From Streptomyces spiramenti (GTDB lineage Bacteria; Actinomycetota; Actinomycetes; Streptomycetales; Streptomycetaceae): a stretch of DNA of 50,085 nt. Shown here one piece after another: positions 17,830 through 25,757 of this stretch. Position numbers and translations under genes: made by a program. The stretch covers positions 1 through 50,085 of the forward strand of contig NZ_JAAVJB010000013.1 in NCBI RefSeq assembly GCF_012034385.1, in the 5' to 3' direction. The notes beneath the pieces are model-generated. The model was not told where the DNA came from. It saw only the letters and a list, made by a program, of their open reading frames with translations, and made no database searches. Numbering within the stretch: the first letter of the stretch is position 1; every line of letters begins with the position of its first letter.

Positions 17830-18302
17830 CGGCGCCCCGGCTCCGGACGCCGCCGCCCGGAACGGCGAGGCGGACCGGCGCGACGCACGCCGCCCCGGTC
17901 GGCCTCGCCGGCGGACGAGGATGCTCGATGCGCCAACCGGCGTGAGAAAACGGCCGATGGCGGGCGATCCCGCCGGAGACGGGAGCGAACCGCCCGCGTC
18001 CGGCTGAGGACCGGCAGGCGGTTGCAGCACCGACTGCGGGAGGTGCCGTAGCGACGTCGTCGGTGCCCCGGGCGGTGTGCGGTGGACGGTGGGGTTCTCG
18101 GACGCGCACAGGCGCGGGACTCGGCCCAGAACCGCGTGCCCGTGTGGAGCAGGTCTGTGACGCCGCCTGCTCGGGGGAGCCCGGACCCTGCACCGTGGAG
18201 TCGTCCATCCTGCCCCTCCGTCTGCCCTGGATGTCCTGTCGTGTGACAGTCATATGGATGGAGGCTGTGCGGGAAGACTGACCCCGGGGTGAGGAGCGGT
18301 CC
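17830..18302. other. Intergenic stretch without a recognisable gene
   Basis: About 470 bp. Reading frames on both strands are compositionally poor and match nothing I recognise. It should hold the promoter of the ADP-ribosyltransferase gene; the AT-richer TCATATGG at 18250-18257 is the best -10 region, but no convincing -35 is seen. Confidence 0.4.
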
Positions 18303-19511
18303 GTGCGGGCACGGAGTCGTGCAGGCGTGCAGAGCACCGGCGCGCGAGCTGCGGTCACGCGCCCCGCTCCAGCGGGGGCCACCCGGCCGACGGCAGACAT
18401 CCTGACCCTTCAACGCCTTGCCGGAAACGCCGCTGTCTCCCGCGCCCTCGCACGCGGCAGCACGGTGCAACGTGCGCCTGCCGCAGCGGCGACCGCGACA
18501 CCGCCCGGTCTGCCGGCCGGCCTCGACGCCCAGCTGGGTCGAGAAATCCCGGACTACTGGAACCAGCTGGACTGGAGCGACTCCGGAAAAGGCTACTTCG
18601 TGGCCGATCTGCCGCCCGGGCATCCCGTGTTCACCGCCATCCAGGAGTACGCCCGGCTCTCCCAGGAGCTGGCGCCCGTCACCGCCCCGAAGGGCGAAGC
18701 GACCCGAATGGCTCAGTCGCGGGATCGACTCGCCGACCCGAACCTCACTCCGGAGCAGCGGTCCGCTCACACCCGGCGGCTTCAGGAAGGCGAGTCCGGC
18801 GGCCCGCCGCCTCCCCGCAGTGGTCTCATGGCGATCGAAAGTATCGAGGTCTGCGCCAATCCCCAGCTTTGGGAGAAGTACGTGGCCAACCGTCAGCTCT
18901 ACCACCAGTCGCTGCAGGCGGGCAGGGACGGGAGCGAGCGGATTCCGTGGTCCACCGGGAGCCGCCCCGACCTCGGGGGCGCGGCGGCGACATCTTCACG
19001 GTCGTCGTTCCCGCGGCCGGATCGTCCGGGTCCACAGGCCCCGCAGACCGCCGGTGAGGCCTTCTTCTGGCACGGCACCAGCGGACACGTCATGGACCTG
19101 ATGAACGAGAGCGGTCCGGCGCCCTCGTTGGGCCGCAACAAGGGCACCGCCGACAAGCCGCAGTACGGCGTGTTGGGCCAGGGCACGTACGTGGCCGACA
19201 ACAGCTCCAAGGCGCAGACGTACTTCGCGTGTCCGCAGTGCGAGGACCCCGAGTGCCGGAATCCCGGGCACCCTCCCCGGGAGATGATGCTGATGCGCGG
19301 GCTCATCGGTTCGCCCGACTTCGCGCACCTCTGGCAGGACAGACGCGCGCAGGACCACACCACCCTCAAGGAAGGCTCGACCTCGGTCGTGAGCCCGGGC
19401 CTCAAGAAGAAGCCGCGGCGGACAGGCAAGACCGGGACGAACGAGTTCCTCATCAAGGACAAGGCGCTGCTCTACCCCGAGGTTCGTGTTCGCTATCGGC
19501 CGCAGCCCTAG
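18303..19511 (+). CDS. PARP-like ADP-ribosyltransferase with contractile-injection-system cargo motif
   Basis: A 402-aa protein. The N-terminal 60 residues are disordered and contain LQRLAGNAAVSRALAR followed by VQRAPA. This motif typifies Streptomyces proteins linked to extracellular contractile injection systems (eCIS). The C-terminal domain has the PARP fold signature: FFWHGTSG with His about 257; LGQGTYVADNSSKAQTYF with Tyr about 296; and TNEFLIKDKALLYPEVRVRY with Glu about 381. The H-Y-E catalytic triad therefore appears complete. A Cys-rich insert CPQCEDPEC follows the Tyr strand and could bind zinc. GTG 18303 has AGGAG 6 nt upstream. The TAG stop lies exactly at the left junction of the IS element. 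No eCIS structural genes or immunity gene are in the window. Confidence 0.8.
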   Translation: MRARSRAGVQSTGARAAVTRPAPAGATRPTADILTLQRLAGNAAVSRALARGSTVQRAPAAAATATPPGLPAGLDAQLGREIPDYWNQLDWSDSGKGYFVADLPPGHPVFTAIQEYARLSQELAPVTAPKGEATRMAQSRDRLADPNLTPEQRSAHTRRLQEGESGGPPPPRSGLMAIESIEVCANPQLWEKYVANRQLYHQSLQAGRDGSERIPWSTGSRPDLGGAAATSSRSSFPRPDRPGPQAPQTAGEAFFWHGTSGHVMDLMNESGPAPSLGRNKGTADKPQYGVLGQGTYVADNSSKAQTYFACPQCEDPECRNPGHPPREMMLMRGLIGSPDFAHLWQDRRAQDHTTLKEGSTSVVSPGLKKKPRRTGKTGTNEFLIKDKALLYPEVRVRYRPQP

Positions 19512-20596
19512 TGTCCTGAGTTGTTAGTTCGTGTGCAGTATGCGGCGAGAGTCTCGAGGATCTGGTCGGCGGTCTTGGTCCACACGAACGGCTTGGGGTC
19601 CTTGTTCCACTCGTTGATCCAGCCGCGGATGTCCCGTTCCAGCTCGACGACGCTGCGGTGGGTTGAGCGGCGGAGTTTGCGGCAGGTCAGCTCGGCGAAC
19701 CAGCGCTCGACGAGGTTGAGCCAGGACGCGGAGGTGGGGGTGAAGTGCAGGTGGAAGCGGGGATGGCGGACCAGCCACTTCTTCACCGCCTCGGTCTTGT
19801 GTGTCGCATAGTTGTCCAGGACCAGGTGCAGGTCCAGATCCTTGGGTACGGCGGAGTCGATGGTTCTCAGGAAGCGGAGGAACTCCTGGTGCCGGTGGCG
19901 GCGGTAGTGCTGGGCTATGACCGAGCCGGAAACCATGTCCAGGGCGGCGAACAGGCTTGTGGTGCCGTGCCGGACGTAGTCGTGCGTCATCCGCGCCGGC
20001 ACGGTCGGCGCCAGCGGCAGTACGGGCTGAGTACGGTCCAAGGCCTGGATCTGCGACTTCTCGTCCACCGCCAGGACCAAGGCGTTCTCCGGCGGGGACA
20101 GGTAGATGCCGACCACGTCACGGACCTTGGTGACAAACTCGGGGTCGGTGGAGAGCTTCCATGTCTGCACGATGTGCGGCTTGAGGCCGAACGCCCGCCA
20201 GATCCGGGAGACGGCCGACTGCGACATGCCCGTCGCCGCAGCCATCGACCGCGACGACCAGTGCGAATCCCCCGACGGCGGCTTCTCGTCCAAGGTCCTG
20301 GCGACCAGGGACTCGACCTGCTCGTCCGTGATCTGGCGCGGGGCACCGGAGCGCGGAGCGTCGACCAGCCCCTCAAGGCGGTCGGCGGCGTACCTGGACC
20401 GCCACTTGCGCACCGTCTCCCGCGAGATGCCGAGCTCCTGCGCGACCTGCGCGTTCGGGCGACCCCCGGCACATGCCAGCACGATCCGCGCGCGCAGCAC
20501 CAGAGCCTGGCCCGCGGATCGCTTCCGCAACCAGTCGCGCAGTACGCGGCGTTCACGCTCGGACAACTCCAACGGCAACGGCTTCGGACCCGGCAT
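19508..20596 (-). CDS. IS630-family transposase
   Basis: A 362-aa DDE transposase. The N-terminal half has two HTH units (LELSERERRVLRDWLRKR, then NAQVAQELGISRETVRKWRSRY). The catalytic core has D in LVLAVDEKSQIQA, D in LHLVLDNYATHK and E in NLVERWFAEL, in the right order. Length is standard for complete members. The ATG at 20596 lies 43 bp inside the right end. The stop codon TAG (19510-19508) is not inside the element: it is completed by the target TA. Confidence 0.95.
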   Translation of the reverse strand: MPGPKPLPLELSERERRVLRDWLRKRSAGQALVLRARIVLACAGGRPNAQVAQELGISRETVRKWRSRYAADRLEGLVDAPRSGAPRQITDEQVESLVARTLDEKPPSGDSHWSSRSMAAATGMSQSAVSRIWRAFGLKPHIVQTWKLSTDPEFVTKVRDVVGIYLSPPENALVLAVDEKSQIQALDRTQPVLPLAPTVPARMTHDYVRHGTTSLFAALDMVSGSVIAQHYRRHRHQEFLRFLRTIDSAVPKDLDLHLVLDNYATHKTEAVKKWLVRHPRFHLHFTPTSASWLNLVERWFAELTCRKLRRSTHRSVVELERDIRGWINEWNKDPKPFVWTKTADQILETLAAYCTRTNNSGH

Positions 20597-20639
20597 CCCC
20601 CAACCCTACAACCGCCAAAGAACTAACAACTCAGGGCAC
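19511..20639. mobile_element. IS630-family insertion sequence, 1129 bp, flanked by TA duplication
   Basis: Terminal inverted repeats are GTGTCCTGAGTTGTTAGTTC from 19511 and GTGCCCTGAGTTGTTAGTTC (complement, ending at 20639), 19 of 20 identical. TA at 19509-19510 and 20640-20641 is the target duplication. The reconstructed target is CTAG, the preferred site known for IS630. The element carries one transposase gene on the minus strand and appears intact, so it may be active. Confidence 0.93.
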
Positions 20640-21199
20640 TAGGTGCCGGCATTGGGAGTTCCCTGATGCCATTCCCGGTCGAGAATTGCGTGAACGACAG
20701 AGTCGCGCCACGAACCGTTTTTCAGTACGTGCTCGCGAATGACGCCTTCCTGCGTCATGTTCACGGCCTCCATGGTGCGTTTCGAGGCTGCGTTCAGTGG
20801 CGATCGAGCTCCCCAGACCCGGTGTAGGTTCAGTTCGTCGAAGCCAAGGCCCAGGAGAAGAGTCAGCGACTCGACCCCCAGCCCTTGCCCCCACAAGCTG
20901 CGGTGGATCGCGAACCCCACCGTAGCCGCACGCATCTGGTGAGGGTCGCGCGCCAGCCGACCGAAGCCAACGAGTTCGTCGCTGCTCGCCAGGGTGAATG
21001 CGACGCAGTGCTCGGTGCGTGGGCTTTCGACCGCGGACGCCATCGACCGGTCGATGATCGAGGCCACCTGTTCTGGTGTGCGCGGCTCGAAGGAGAGGTG
21101 CTGCGTCGTCGCCGCGTCTCCGTAGATGGCGTGGAGGGCTTCGATGTCGTCGCGGCGGACCTCTCGGAGACGCAGCCGGTTCGGGGGCTTGTTGACCAT
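20639..21199 (-). CDS. GNAT acetyltransferase, RimJ/RimL type
   Basis: A 186-aa protein of the protein-N-acetyltransferase-like clade: NRLRLREVRRDDIEALHAIYGDA, DELVGFGRLARD, VGFAIHRSLWGQGLGVESLTLLLGLGFDELNLHRVWG, NAASKRTMEAVNMTQEGVIRE. The acetyl-CoA loop is RSLWGQGLG. It starts 9 bp after the regulator gene ends and is probably co-transcribed with it. Its TAG stop uses the last base of the IS element plus the target TA; excision would leave the same stop. The target could be a small molecule or a protein N-terminus. Confidence 0.87.
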   Translation of the reverse strand: MVNKPPNRLRLREVRRDDIEALHAIYGDAATTQHLSFEPRTPEQVASIIDRSMASAVESPRTEHCVAFTLASSDELVGFGRLARDPHQMRAATVGFAIHRSLWGQGLGVESLTLLLGLGFDELNLHRVWGARSPLNAASKRTMEAVNMTQEGVIREHVLKNGSWRDSVVHAILDREWHQGTPNAGT

Positions 21200-21208
21200 C
21201 CCCGGAAC

Positions 21209-22543
21209 CTAACGGCCCGGCAGCGCCATGCGCGCGGCAGGGTAAGCCTCGATCTCCTCGGCGAGGGAGGTCGCGAGAGGCACAGCCGCATGGGGGCCGC
21301 TCTGCAAGGCGGAGGCGACGCGCCCCGTTGAGAGGACGATGCCGCGGGTGCGCAGCCCAGGTGAGAGGTCGAGCACGGGACGCACCGCATCGGCGACACC
21401 GTCCAGCTCGCCTTCGCTCAGCCGGCTCGCCGCGAGGGCGCACTGCGCTCCGGCAAGGTCGCTGAACGACCACTCCGGTGAGGTGCGGTCGCTGAGTGCC
21501 TTGACGGCGCCTTCCGTGAGGCTGGTGACCTCAGGTCCACCGTGGCCGAGCAGCACACGGGTCTCCGCCGTGTAGTACGCCTGCCGTGCTTCGGGGAAAG
21601 CCAGCAGACCGCCGAGGCGGTCGAGTTCGTCCGGGCGTACGGCGCCACGAAGCCGCTGCCCCTGCTGGATGGCGCTCATGGCGGCTTCTTCACGGCCCAG
21701 GGCTGCTGCTGCCCGGCCTTCGAGGCTCCTGAGCCAGACGGCGGACGTGCCCGTTGCCTGAGGGTTCGCAGCTGTGCCGCGCTGGGCGTAGTGCATTGCC
21801 TCACTCGGGCGCCCAGCCCAGAATGCGATCAGGGAGCGCAGGCCGTACGAGAGGGCCACAAGGCCGGGGTACTCTGCCTGTTCGGCACACACGCCGGCGG
21901 CACGCGCCTGAGTCAGCGCGAGGTAGGGGTCGCCCATGTCGTGAGATGCCTTCGAAGCGTGGAACGACACGATGGTGGCGAGCACATGCAGGTCCCTGAG
22001 CTGCGACGGCTTGGCTCGTCCGCTCTCAATGAGACGGAACACCTGGTCCTGCGTCTCGAAGAGGTCGTCCCAGATCTGCGGGAGGGCCACTCGCGGGTAC
22101 TGCTCGATGAGAGCCTGAACGCGATCGGTGACAAAGCCGATCCTCTCGTCGCCTACGATCCCGCGCTCGGTTCCCATCGCGAATTCCTCCGCGCGTCGTG
22201 CTGCCATCTGCGCTCTCCTTCGCATTTCACTGGCGCTGGTCGCATACCCGTCGGGTGCCGCGACATCCGCGCTCTGAGGTCCCTCGCAGTTATTCTCTGT
22301 CGCCCAGAGTGAATCCACACTCGCGCCGGTCAGTTGGTGCAGAACTCTGCGTGCGTCACGCTGCGGCTTCACTTCACCGCGGCGCCATCGGTTGAACGTG
22401 TTTTCCGAGATGACCAGACGCGCGACAGCTGGATCTCTGTCCTGTTCGGCGACTCTCTGCGCGGCGCGCCGAAATTCGTTCATGAAGACCTGGTACTCGC
22501 TGAGGCGATGCCCCTGAATGTAGCTTTCGAACACTGTCGCCAT
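21209..22543 (-). CDS. XRE-type transcriptional regulator with TPR-like C-terminal domain
   Basis: A 444-aa protein. The N-terminal DNA-binding part (FMNEFRRAAQRVAE, SENTFNRWRRGEVKPQRDARRVLHQLTG) is an XRE-like helix-turn-helix. The rest is a helical repeat array with features such as ALTQARAAGVCAEQAEYPGLVALSYGLRSLIAFWAGRPSEAMHYAQRG. This is the architecture of Streptomyces pathway regulators that sense peptides or metabolites. ATG 22543 has GGAGGA upstream. It is divergent from the RsbW-like gene and the lanthipeptide operon beyond, making it the most likely local regulator. Confidence 0.85.
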   Translation of the reverse strand: MATVFESYIQGHRLSEYQVFMNEFRRAAQRVAEQDRDPAVARLVISENTFNRWRRGEVKPQRDARRVLHQLTGASVDSLWATENNCEGPQSADVAAPDGYATSASEMRRRAQMAARRAEEFAMGTERGIVGDERIGFVTDRVQALIEQYPRVALPQIWDDLFETQDQVFRLIESGRAKPSQLRDLHVLATIVSFHASKASHDMGDPYLALTQARAAGVCAEQAEYPGLVALSYGLRSLIAFWAGRPSEAMHYAQRGTAANPQATGTSAVWLRSLEGRAAAALGREEAAMSAIQQGQRLRGAVRPDELDRLGGLLAFPEARQAYYTAETRVLLGHGGPEVTSLTEGAVKALSDRTSPEWSFSDLAGAQCALAASRLSEGELDGVADAVRPVLDLSPGLRTRGIVLSTGRVASALQSGPHAAVPLATSLAEEIEAYPAARMALPGR

Positions 22544-22611
22544 GCGTCCTCCGCCTAGCAAGAGATGCCGCTGGTCTCACCATGCCCCACAGCGACTGCT
22601 GTTCACACCCG

Positions 22612-22640
22612 ATAACACGCCTGTGGTGACTATGGCTCAA
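22612..22640 (-). promoter_or_regulatory. Promoter of the XRE/TPR regulator
   Basis: On the minus strand TTGAGC (22640-22635) and TGTTAT (22617-22612) are separated by 17 bp. The predicted 5' UTR is about 60 nt. Confidence 0.5.
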
Positions 22641-22822
22641 GTCTGGCAAGACATGCAGCGTTCTGGTGAGGGTTGGGCGAACTCTGGGGCTAGCCGGAGA
22701 AGTCAGCGTCGGCCAGGCTCGACACAGACATAGCGGAGAGTGGTCAACTGGGCACGCCAGGGTCTGGTCGTGGTGAGACGACCAACTATCTCCGCGCCGC
22801 AGAGCAGCTCGGAGACGACGCC

Positions 22823-23344
22823 ATGTATCCGTGTGACCCCACGACCGACCACTTGCGTGGCAGGAACCTCAACCGGCGCCGGCCGGAGAGCAGACCGCGC
22901 CGAGGTCCGGTGATCCGCCTTACGGCCGTGCCGAGCCATCCAGGAGGTCGGCTGGTGCTGACCAGCTGTACCGGCTCGGTTGGGACGGCCCGATCGTGGG
23001 TTCGGGACCTGCTCCGGAGCGGCTGGCTCGGTGAGCAACTTGACGACGTGGTGCTGATTACGAGTGAGCTGGTGTCCAACGCCGTACAGCACGGGAGCAC
23101 GGGATCGGCCGGCGAAACGGTGACCGTGACCGTCGAGGTACAGCGGGGCGGGCTTGCCCCCGACAGCGTCACGGTTTCGGTGCACGACCGCGTCGACGCT
23201 GCCCCCGAGCAACGGGCAGCGGGGCTCGATGACGAGTGCGGCCGAGGACTGGCCCTCGTAGAGGAACTGGCCCACGACGTGGGCGTGAGTCGGCATCCGG
23301 GCGTGCCTGGCAAGGACGTGTGGGCTCGCGTCCTCGCCACATAG
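22823..23344 (+). CDS. RsbW-like ATP-binding protein (HATPase_c_2)
   Basis: A 173-aa single-domain anti-sigma-factor-type kinase: N-box LITSELVSNAVQHG, later VSVHDRVDAAPEQRAA and G-box ECGRGLALVEELAHDVGVSRHPG, ending KDVWARVL. These stand-alone proteins are abundant in Streptomyces, often next to XRE regulators and RiPP loci; most have no known partner. ATG 22823 is used. A GTG about 90 bp later (before IRLTAVPSHPGG) is a possible shorter start. Confidence 0.82.
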   Translation: MYPCDPTTDHLRGRNLNRRRPESRPRRGPVIRLTAVPSHPGGRLVLTSCTGSVGTARSWVRDLLRSGWLGEQLDDVVLITSELVSNAVQHGSTGSAGETVTVTVEVQRGGLAPDSVTVSVHDRVDAAPEQRAAGLDDECGRGLALVEELAHDVGVSRHPGVPGKDVWARVLAT

Positions 23345-23346
23345 AC

Positions 23347-23386
23347 GTCCCGGCGCTGCGGAGGAGTCAACCCGCAGCCCCGGGAC
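23347..23386 (+). terminator. Terminator after the RsbW-like gene
   Basis: A 15-bp stem with one mismatch (23347-23361 with 23372-23386) and a 10-nt loop, 2 nt past the stop codon. It separates this gene from the downstream lanthipeptide block. Confidence 0.75.
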
Positions 23387-23575
23387 CACCACCCCCGGGC
23401 GGCACGCACAGGCCCGGCTCGCACCGTTCGGGCCACCCTCCTGTCGCCGGAGGGCGGCTGCGCGCCGATCCGTCACCGGCGCGCAGTGACGGCGCCGCTG
23501 GTGTGTCTGCCTCCTCCCCCCGGAGGAAGCAGCTGGCGGCGCCACGCACACCCCTGTTTCGCTCTTGGGAGAGCC

Positions 23576-23980
23576 GTGATCACTGACCTACTGGACGCGT
23601 GGGCCGTCGCCGTCCCTGTGGCCGCCACCGTGCTGGCTGCGGGCGTGGTGTGGGGCGCTCGCCGCTACCGCGCCGAGTCGTCGGCGCGTGAGGCAGCACT
23701 GGACGAAGAGATGGAGCACTGGGTAGCGGTGCGACTGCCGGCGCCGTCGGAGGCAGCCCGCGTACCCGAGGTGGAGCAACTGGTGCCCCCGGCCCAGCAC
23801 CGGCTCGGTGCCACGGGGGACCGGCTCGATCAGGCGCTGGCGCCCGCAGCTCTCGTCATCGCCCGCAGCGAGACCGACGCGGTTGCCTGGAACGGTTCTG
23901 GACCCTCGGATCAGCTGCTTGACATGCGCACCCTTCTGCCAGCCGTGAGAGACCACCTGGAAGCCCCAGCTCTGCGTTGA
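23576..23980 (+). CDS. Small membrane-anchored protein of unknown function
   Basis: A 134-aa protein beginning MITDLLDAWAVAVPVAATVLAAGVVWGARRYRAES: one N-terminal TM segment (about residues 10-27), then a soluble acidic/Ala-rich tail. GTG 23576 is preceded by GGGAG. It is not recognised as a known family. It directly precedes the FxLD operon, whose likely promoter starts on its stop codon. Confidence 0.6.
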   Translation: MITDLLDAWAVAVPVAATVLAAGVVWGARRYRAESSAREAALDEEMEHWVAVRLPAPSEAARVPEVEQLVPPAQHRLGATGDRLDQALAPAALVIARSETDAVAWNGSGPSDQLLDMRTLLPAVRDHLEAPALR

Positions 23981-24006
23981 GAATTGCCCGCCGCACCGGA
24001 TGTAAC
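23977..24006 (+). promoter_or_regulatory. Candidate promoter of the FxLD lanthipeptide operon
   Basis: TTGAGA (23977-23982) and TGTAAC (24001-24006) with an 18-bp spacer. It overlaps the stop codon of the upstream gene and gives a leader of about 120-130 nt. Confidence 0.45.
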
Positions 24007-24144
24007 GGACCGGCCATTCAGGCGGTTGGCAACCCGGCGCGGGGCTTCCGCCTCGTCCCCGACGCGCGAGCCCCCACGGCTCCGTACCGACCCCCAGATC
24101 CGACCAACCAGGCTCAGGAGAACCCCGCTGTGGAGGAGAACCGC

Positions 24145-25392
24145 GTGAACAACGTGCCCGAGATGACCACACTCGCCGGCCAAGAGGTGCCGGAGGAAGA
24201 GCAGTTGCGTGACGCACTGGCAGAGCGCCTGATCGAGATCGGAGCGGCCCGAAGCCCCGGCGTGGTGGCTGCGTTCCGAACGGTTCGTCGACACCTGGCC
24301 ACGCCCGAGGCGGACATGGCCTCTACGTACAGCGCCGAGATCGCGACGATCACCAAGACCGATGAGCACGGGGTGGACCTCAGCTCTGTGTCCGCGCCGC
24401 GCGTCCAGGCGATGCAGATGGAACAGGGCGACATCGCACCGGGGATGTCCGTGTTGGAGATCGGCTCGGGCGGGCCGAACGCGGCCAACCTCGCAGAGAT
24501 GGTCGGCGAGGACGGGCGCGTAGTGACCATGGACATCGACCCGGACGTGACCGACCGAGCCACTGCCTTCTTGGAGGAGACGGGCTATCGCAACGTCACC
24601 GTGCTCACCGGTGATGCGGAGCACGGCGACCCTGCCCATGCGCCGTTCGACCGGATCATCGTCACCGTGCAGGCCGCCGACATCCCGCCGGCCTGGGTCG
24701 CCCAGCTCAAGGACGGCGGACGCCTCGTCGTGCCGCTCCGGCTGCGCGGCCTGACCCGCACCGTGGCCTTCGTCCGTGACGGTGATCGGCTCGTCAGCGA
24801 CGGGTTCGAGCTGTGCGGCTTCGTGCCCATGCAGGGCATCGGAGAGAACCGGGTCAGGCTCGCGGTCCTCCACGAGGAAGTTGGCGAGGAGGTCGGCCTG
24901 CGCCTGGACGGCCACCCTGAGCCGGACACCGCCGCGCTCGCCACAGCCCTGTCGCTGCCGAGGACCGTGCGGTGGTCCGGCGTGACGCTCGGCGGCAGCG
25001 AGTCCAACGAACACCTCGACCTGTGGCTGACCACCGCGTTGGACAACCTGCCGCTGTTGACCGCGAAGCCCGGTGCACGTGCGCGCGGACTGGTCGCGTC
25101 GGCCTCGCCGCTCGGCATCCCCACGCTCGTGGATGGAGACAGTCTCGCCTACCGCACCGTACGCCCCACGGACCAACAGGACCGCTACGAGCTGGGCGCG
25201 ATCGGCCACGGCCCGCAGGGGCACGCACTCGCCGAGCTCCTTGCCGAGGAGATCCGCACCTGGGACCGGGATCACCGCGGTCACCGAGCGCGCATCGAGG
25301 TCTACCCGGCAGGTACTCCGGACGCCCGACTTCCCGCCGGTGGCCGACGCGTCGAGCGACGGCACTCGCGGATCACGATCACCTGGCCGTAG
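24145..25392 (+). CDS. fxlM: FxLD-system methyltransferase (isoaspartyl O-methyltransferase-like)
   Basis: A 415-aa enzyme whose N-terminal half is a protein-L-isoaspartate O-methyltransferase fold: MASTYSAEIATITK, SAPRVQAMQMEQGDIAPGMSVLEIGSGGPNAANLAEMVG (SAM motif I), RVVTMDIDP, VLTGDAEHGDPAHAPFDRIIVTVQAADIPPAWVAQLKDGGRLVVPL. The C-terminal about 190 residues are specific to this RiPP family. In related lanthipeptides such enzymes methylate a peptide Asp, which then collapses to an aspartimide. The GTG at 24145 has GGAGGAG 6 nt upstream; GTG 24130, with AGGAG 9 nt upstream, is an equally possible start. It is first gene of the operon. Confidence 0.88.
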   Translation: MNNVPEMTTLAGQEVPEEEQLRDALAERLIEIGAARSPGVVAAFRTVRRHLATPEADMASTYSAEIATITKTDEHGVDLSSVSAPRVQAMQMEQGDIAPGMSVLEIGSGGPNAANLAEMVGEDGRVVTMDIDPDVTDRATAFLEETGYRNVTVLTGDAEHGDPAHAPFDRIIVTVQAADIPPAWVAQLKDGGRLVVPLRLRGLTRTVAFVRDGDRLVSDGFELCGFVPMQGIGENRVRLAVLHEEVGEEVGLRLDGHPEPDTAALATALSLPRTVRWSGVTLGGSESNEHLDLWLTTALDNLPLLTAKPGARARGLVASASPLGIPTLVDGDSLAYRTVRPTDQQDRYELGAIGHGPQGHALAELLAEEIRTWDRDHRGHRARIEVYPAGTPDARLPAGGRRVERRHSRITITWP

Positions 25393-25456
25393 CCGCCCCG
25401 CGGCTACCGGCCGGGGAGCACAGCACCTCCCTACGGCCTCCCTGGAGGAGAGCGAA

Positions 25457-25657
25457 ATGGCACAGCAGACCAGCTCCACGTCCGGCACCGTGCTCAAGGC
25501 GGGAACGGACTTCTACACCAACGGCGGGGACTTCGACCTGGATATCGAAACCTTCTCCTCGGCGCCCGTCCTCGGCGCGCTGCTGAACGACACCAGCGAC
25601 GGCTGCACCTCCACCTGCCAGTCGGCCTGCTCGAACAGCACCTGCGTCGGCGGGTGA
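25457..25657 (+). CDS. fxlA: FxLD-family lanthipeptide precursor
   Basis: A 66-aa precursor. The leader contains the family-naming box GDFDLDI (residues 24-30). The putative core is the Ser/Thr/Cys-rich C-terminus, with Cys 50, 54, 58 and 63 and many Ser/Thr, ending CVGG. There are more hydroxyl residues than Cys, so up to four thioether rings plus leftover dehydro-residues are possible. Asp48-Gly49 inside the core is a natural isoaspartate/aspartimide site for the neighbouring methyltransferase. ATG 25457 has GGAGGAG upstream. The leader cleavage site is not obvious. Confidence 0.93.
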   Translation: MAQQTSSTSGTVLKAGTDFYTNGGDFDLDIETFSSAPVLGALLNDTSDGCTSTCQSACSNSTCVGG

Positions 25658-25690
25658 TCCCCAGCAGAACCGTCCCGAGTTGACGGGGCA

Positions 25691-25726
25691 CTGGGGGCGC
25701 GCGTTCAGCGAGACGCCCGCCCCCAG
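25691..25726 (+). terminator. Hairpin between precursor and LanB genes (attenuator)
   Basis: CTGGGGGCG (25691-25699) pairs perfectly with CGCCCCCAG (25718-25726). Placed 34 nt after the precursor stop and 32 nt before the lanB start, it probably lets precursor mRNA accumulate over enzyme mRNA. Confidence 0.55.
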
Positions 25727-25757
25727 GAACCCGCGGCCTCAAGGAGTAGGAGTACGG

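Noticed and set aside
18063-18281. 72-aa ORF upstream of the ADP-ribosyltransferase
   Set aside because: No ribosome binding site, no conserved pattern, composition like the surrounding non-coding DNA.
16644-18905. A reading frame that would extend the DUF433 antitoxin several hundred residues upstream
   Set aside because: It passes antisense through the GNAT gene and lacks any domain; the ATG at 16643 has a good ribosome binding site.
18303-19511. Truncation of the ADP-ribosyltransferase by the IS element
   Set aside because: Reconstructing the empty CTAG site gives the same TAG stop, and the domain ends at the normal final PARP strand.
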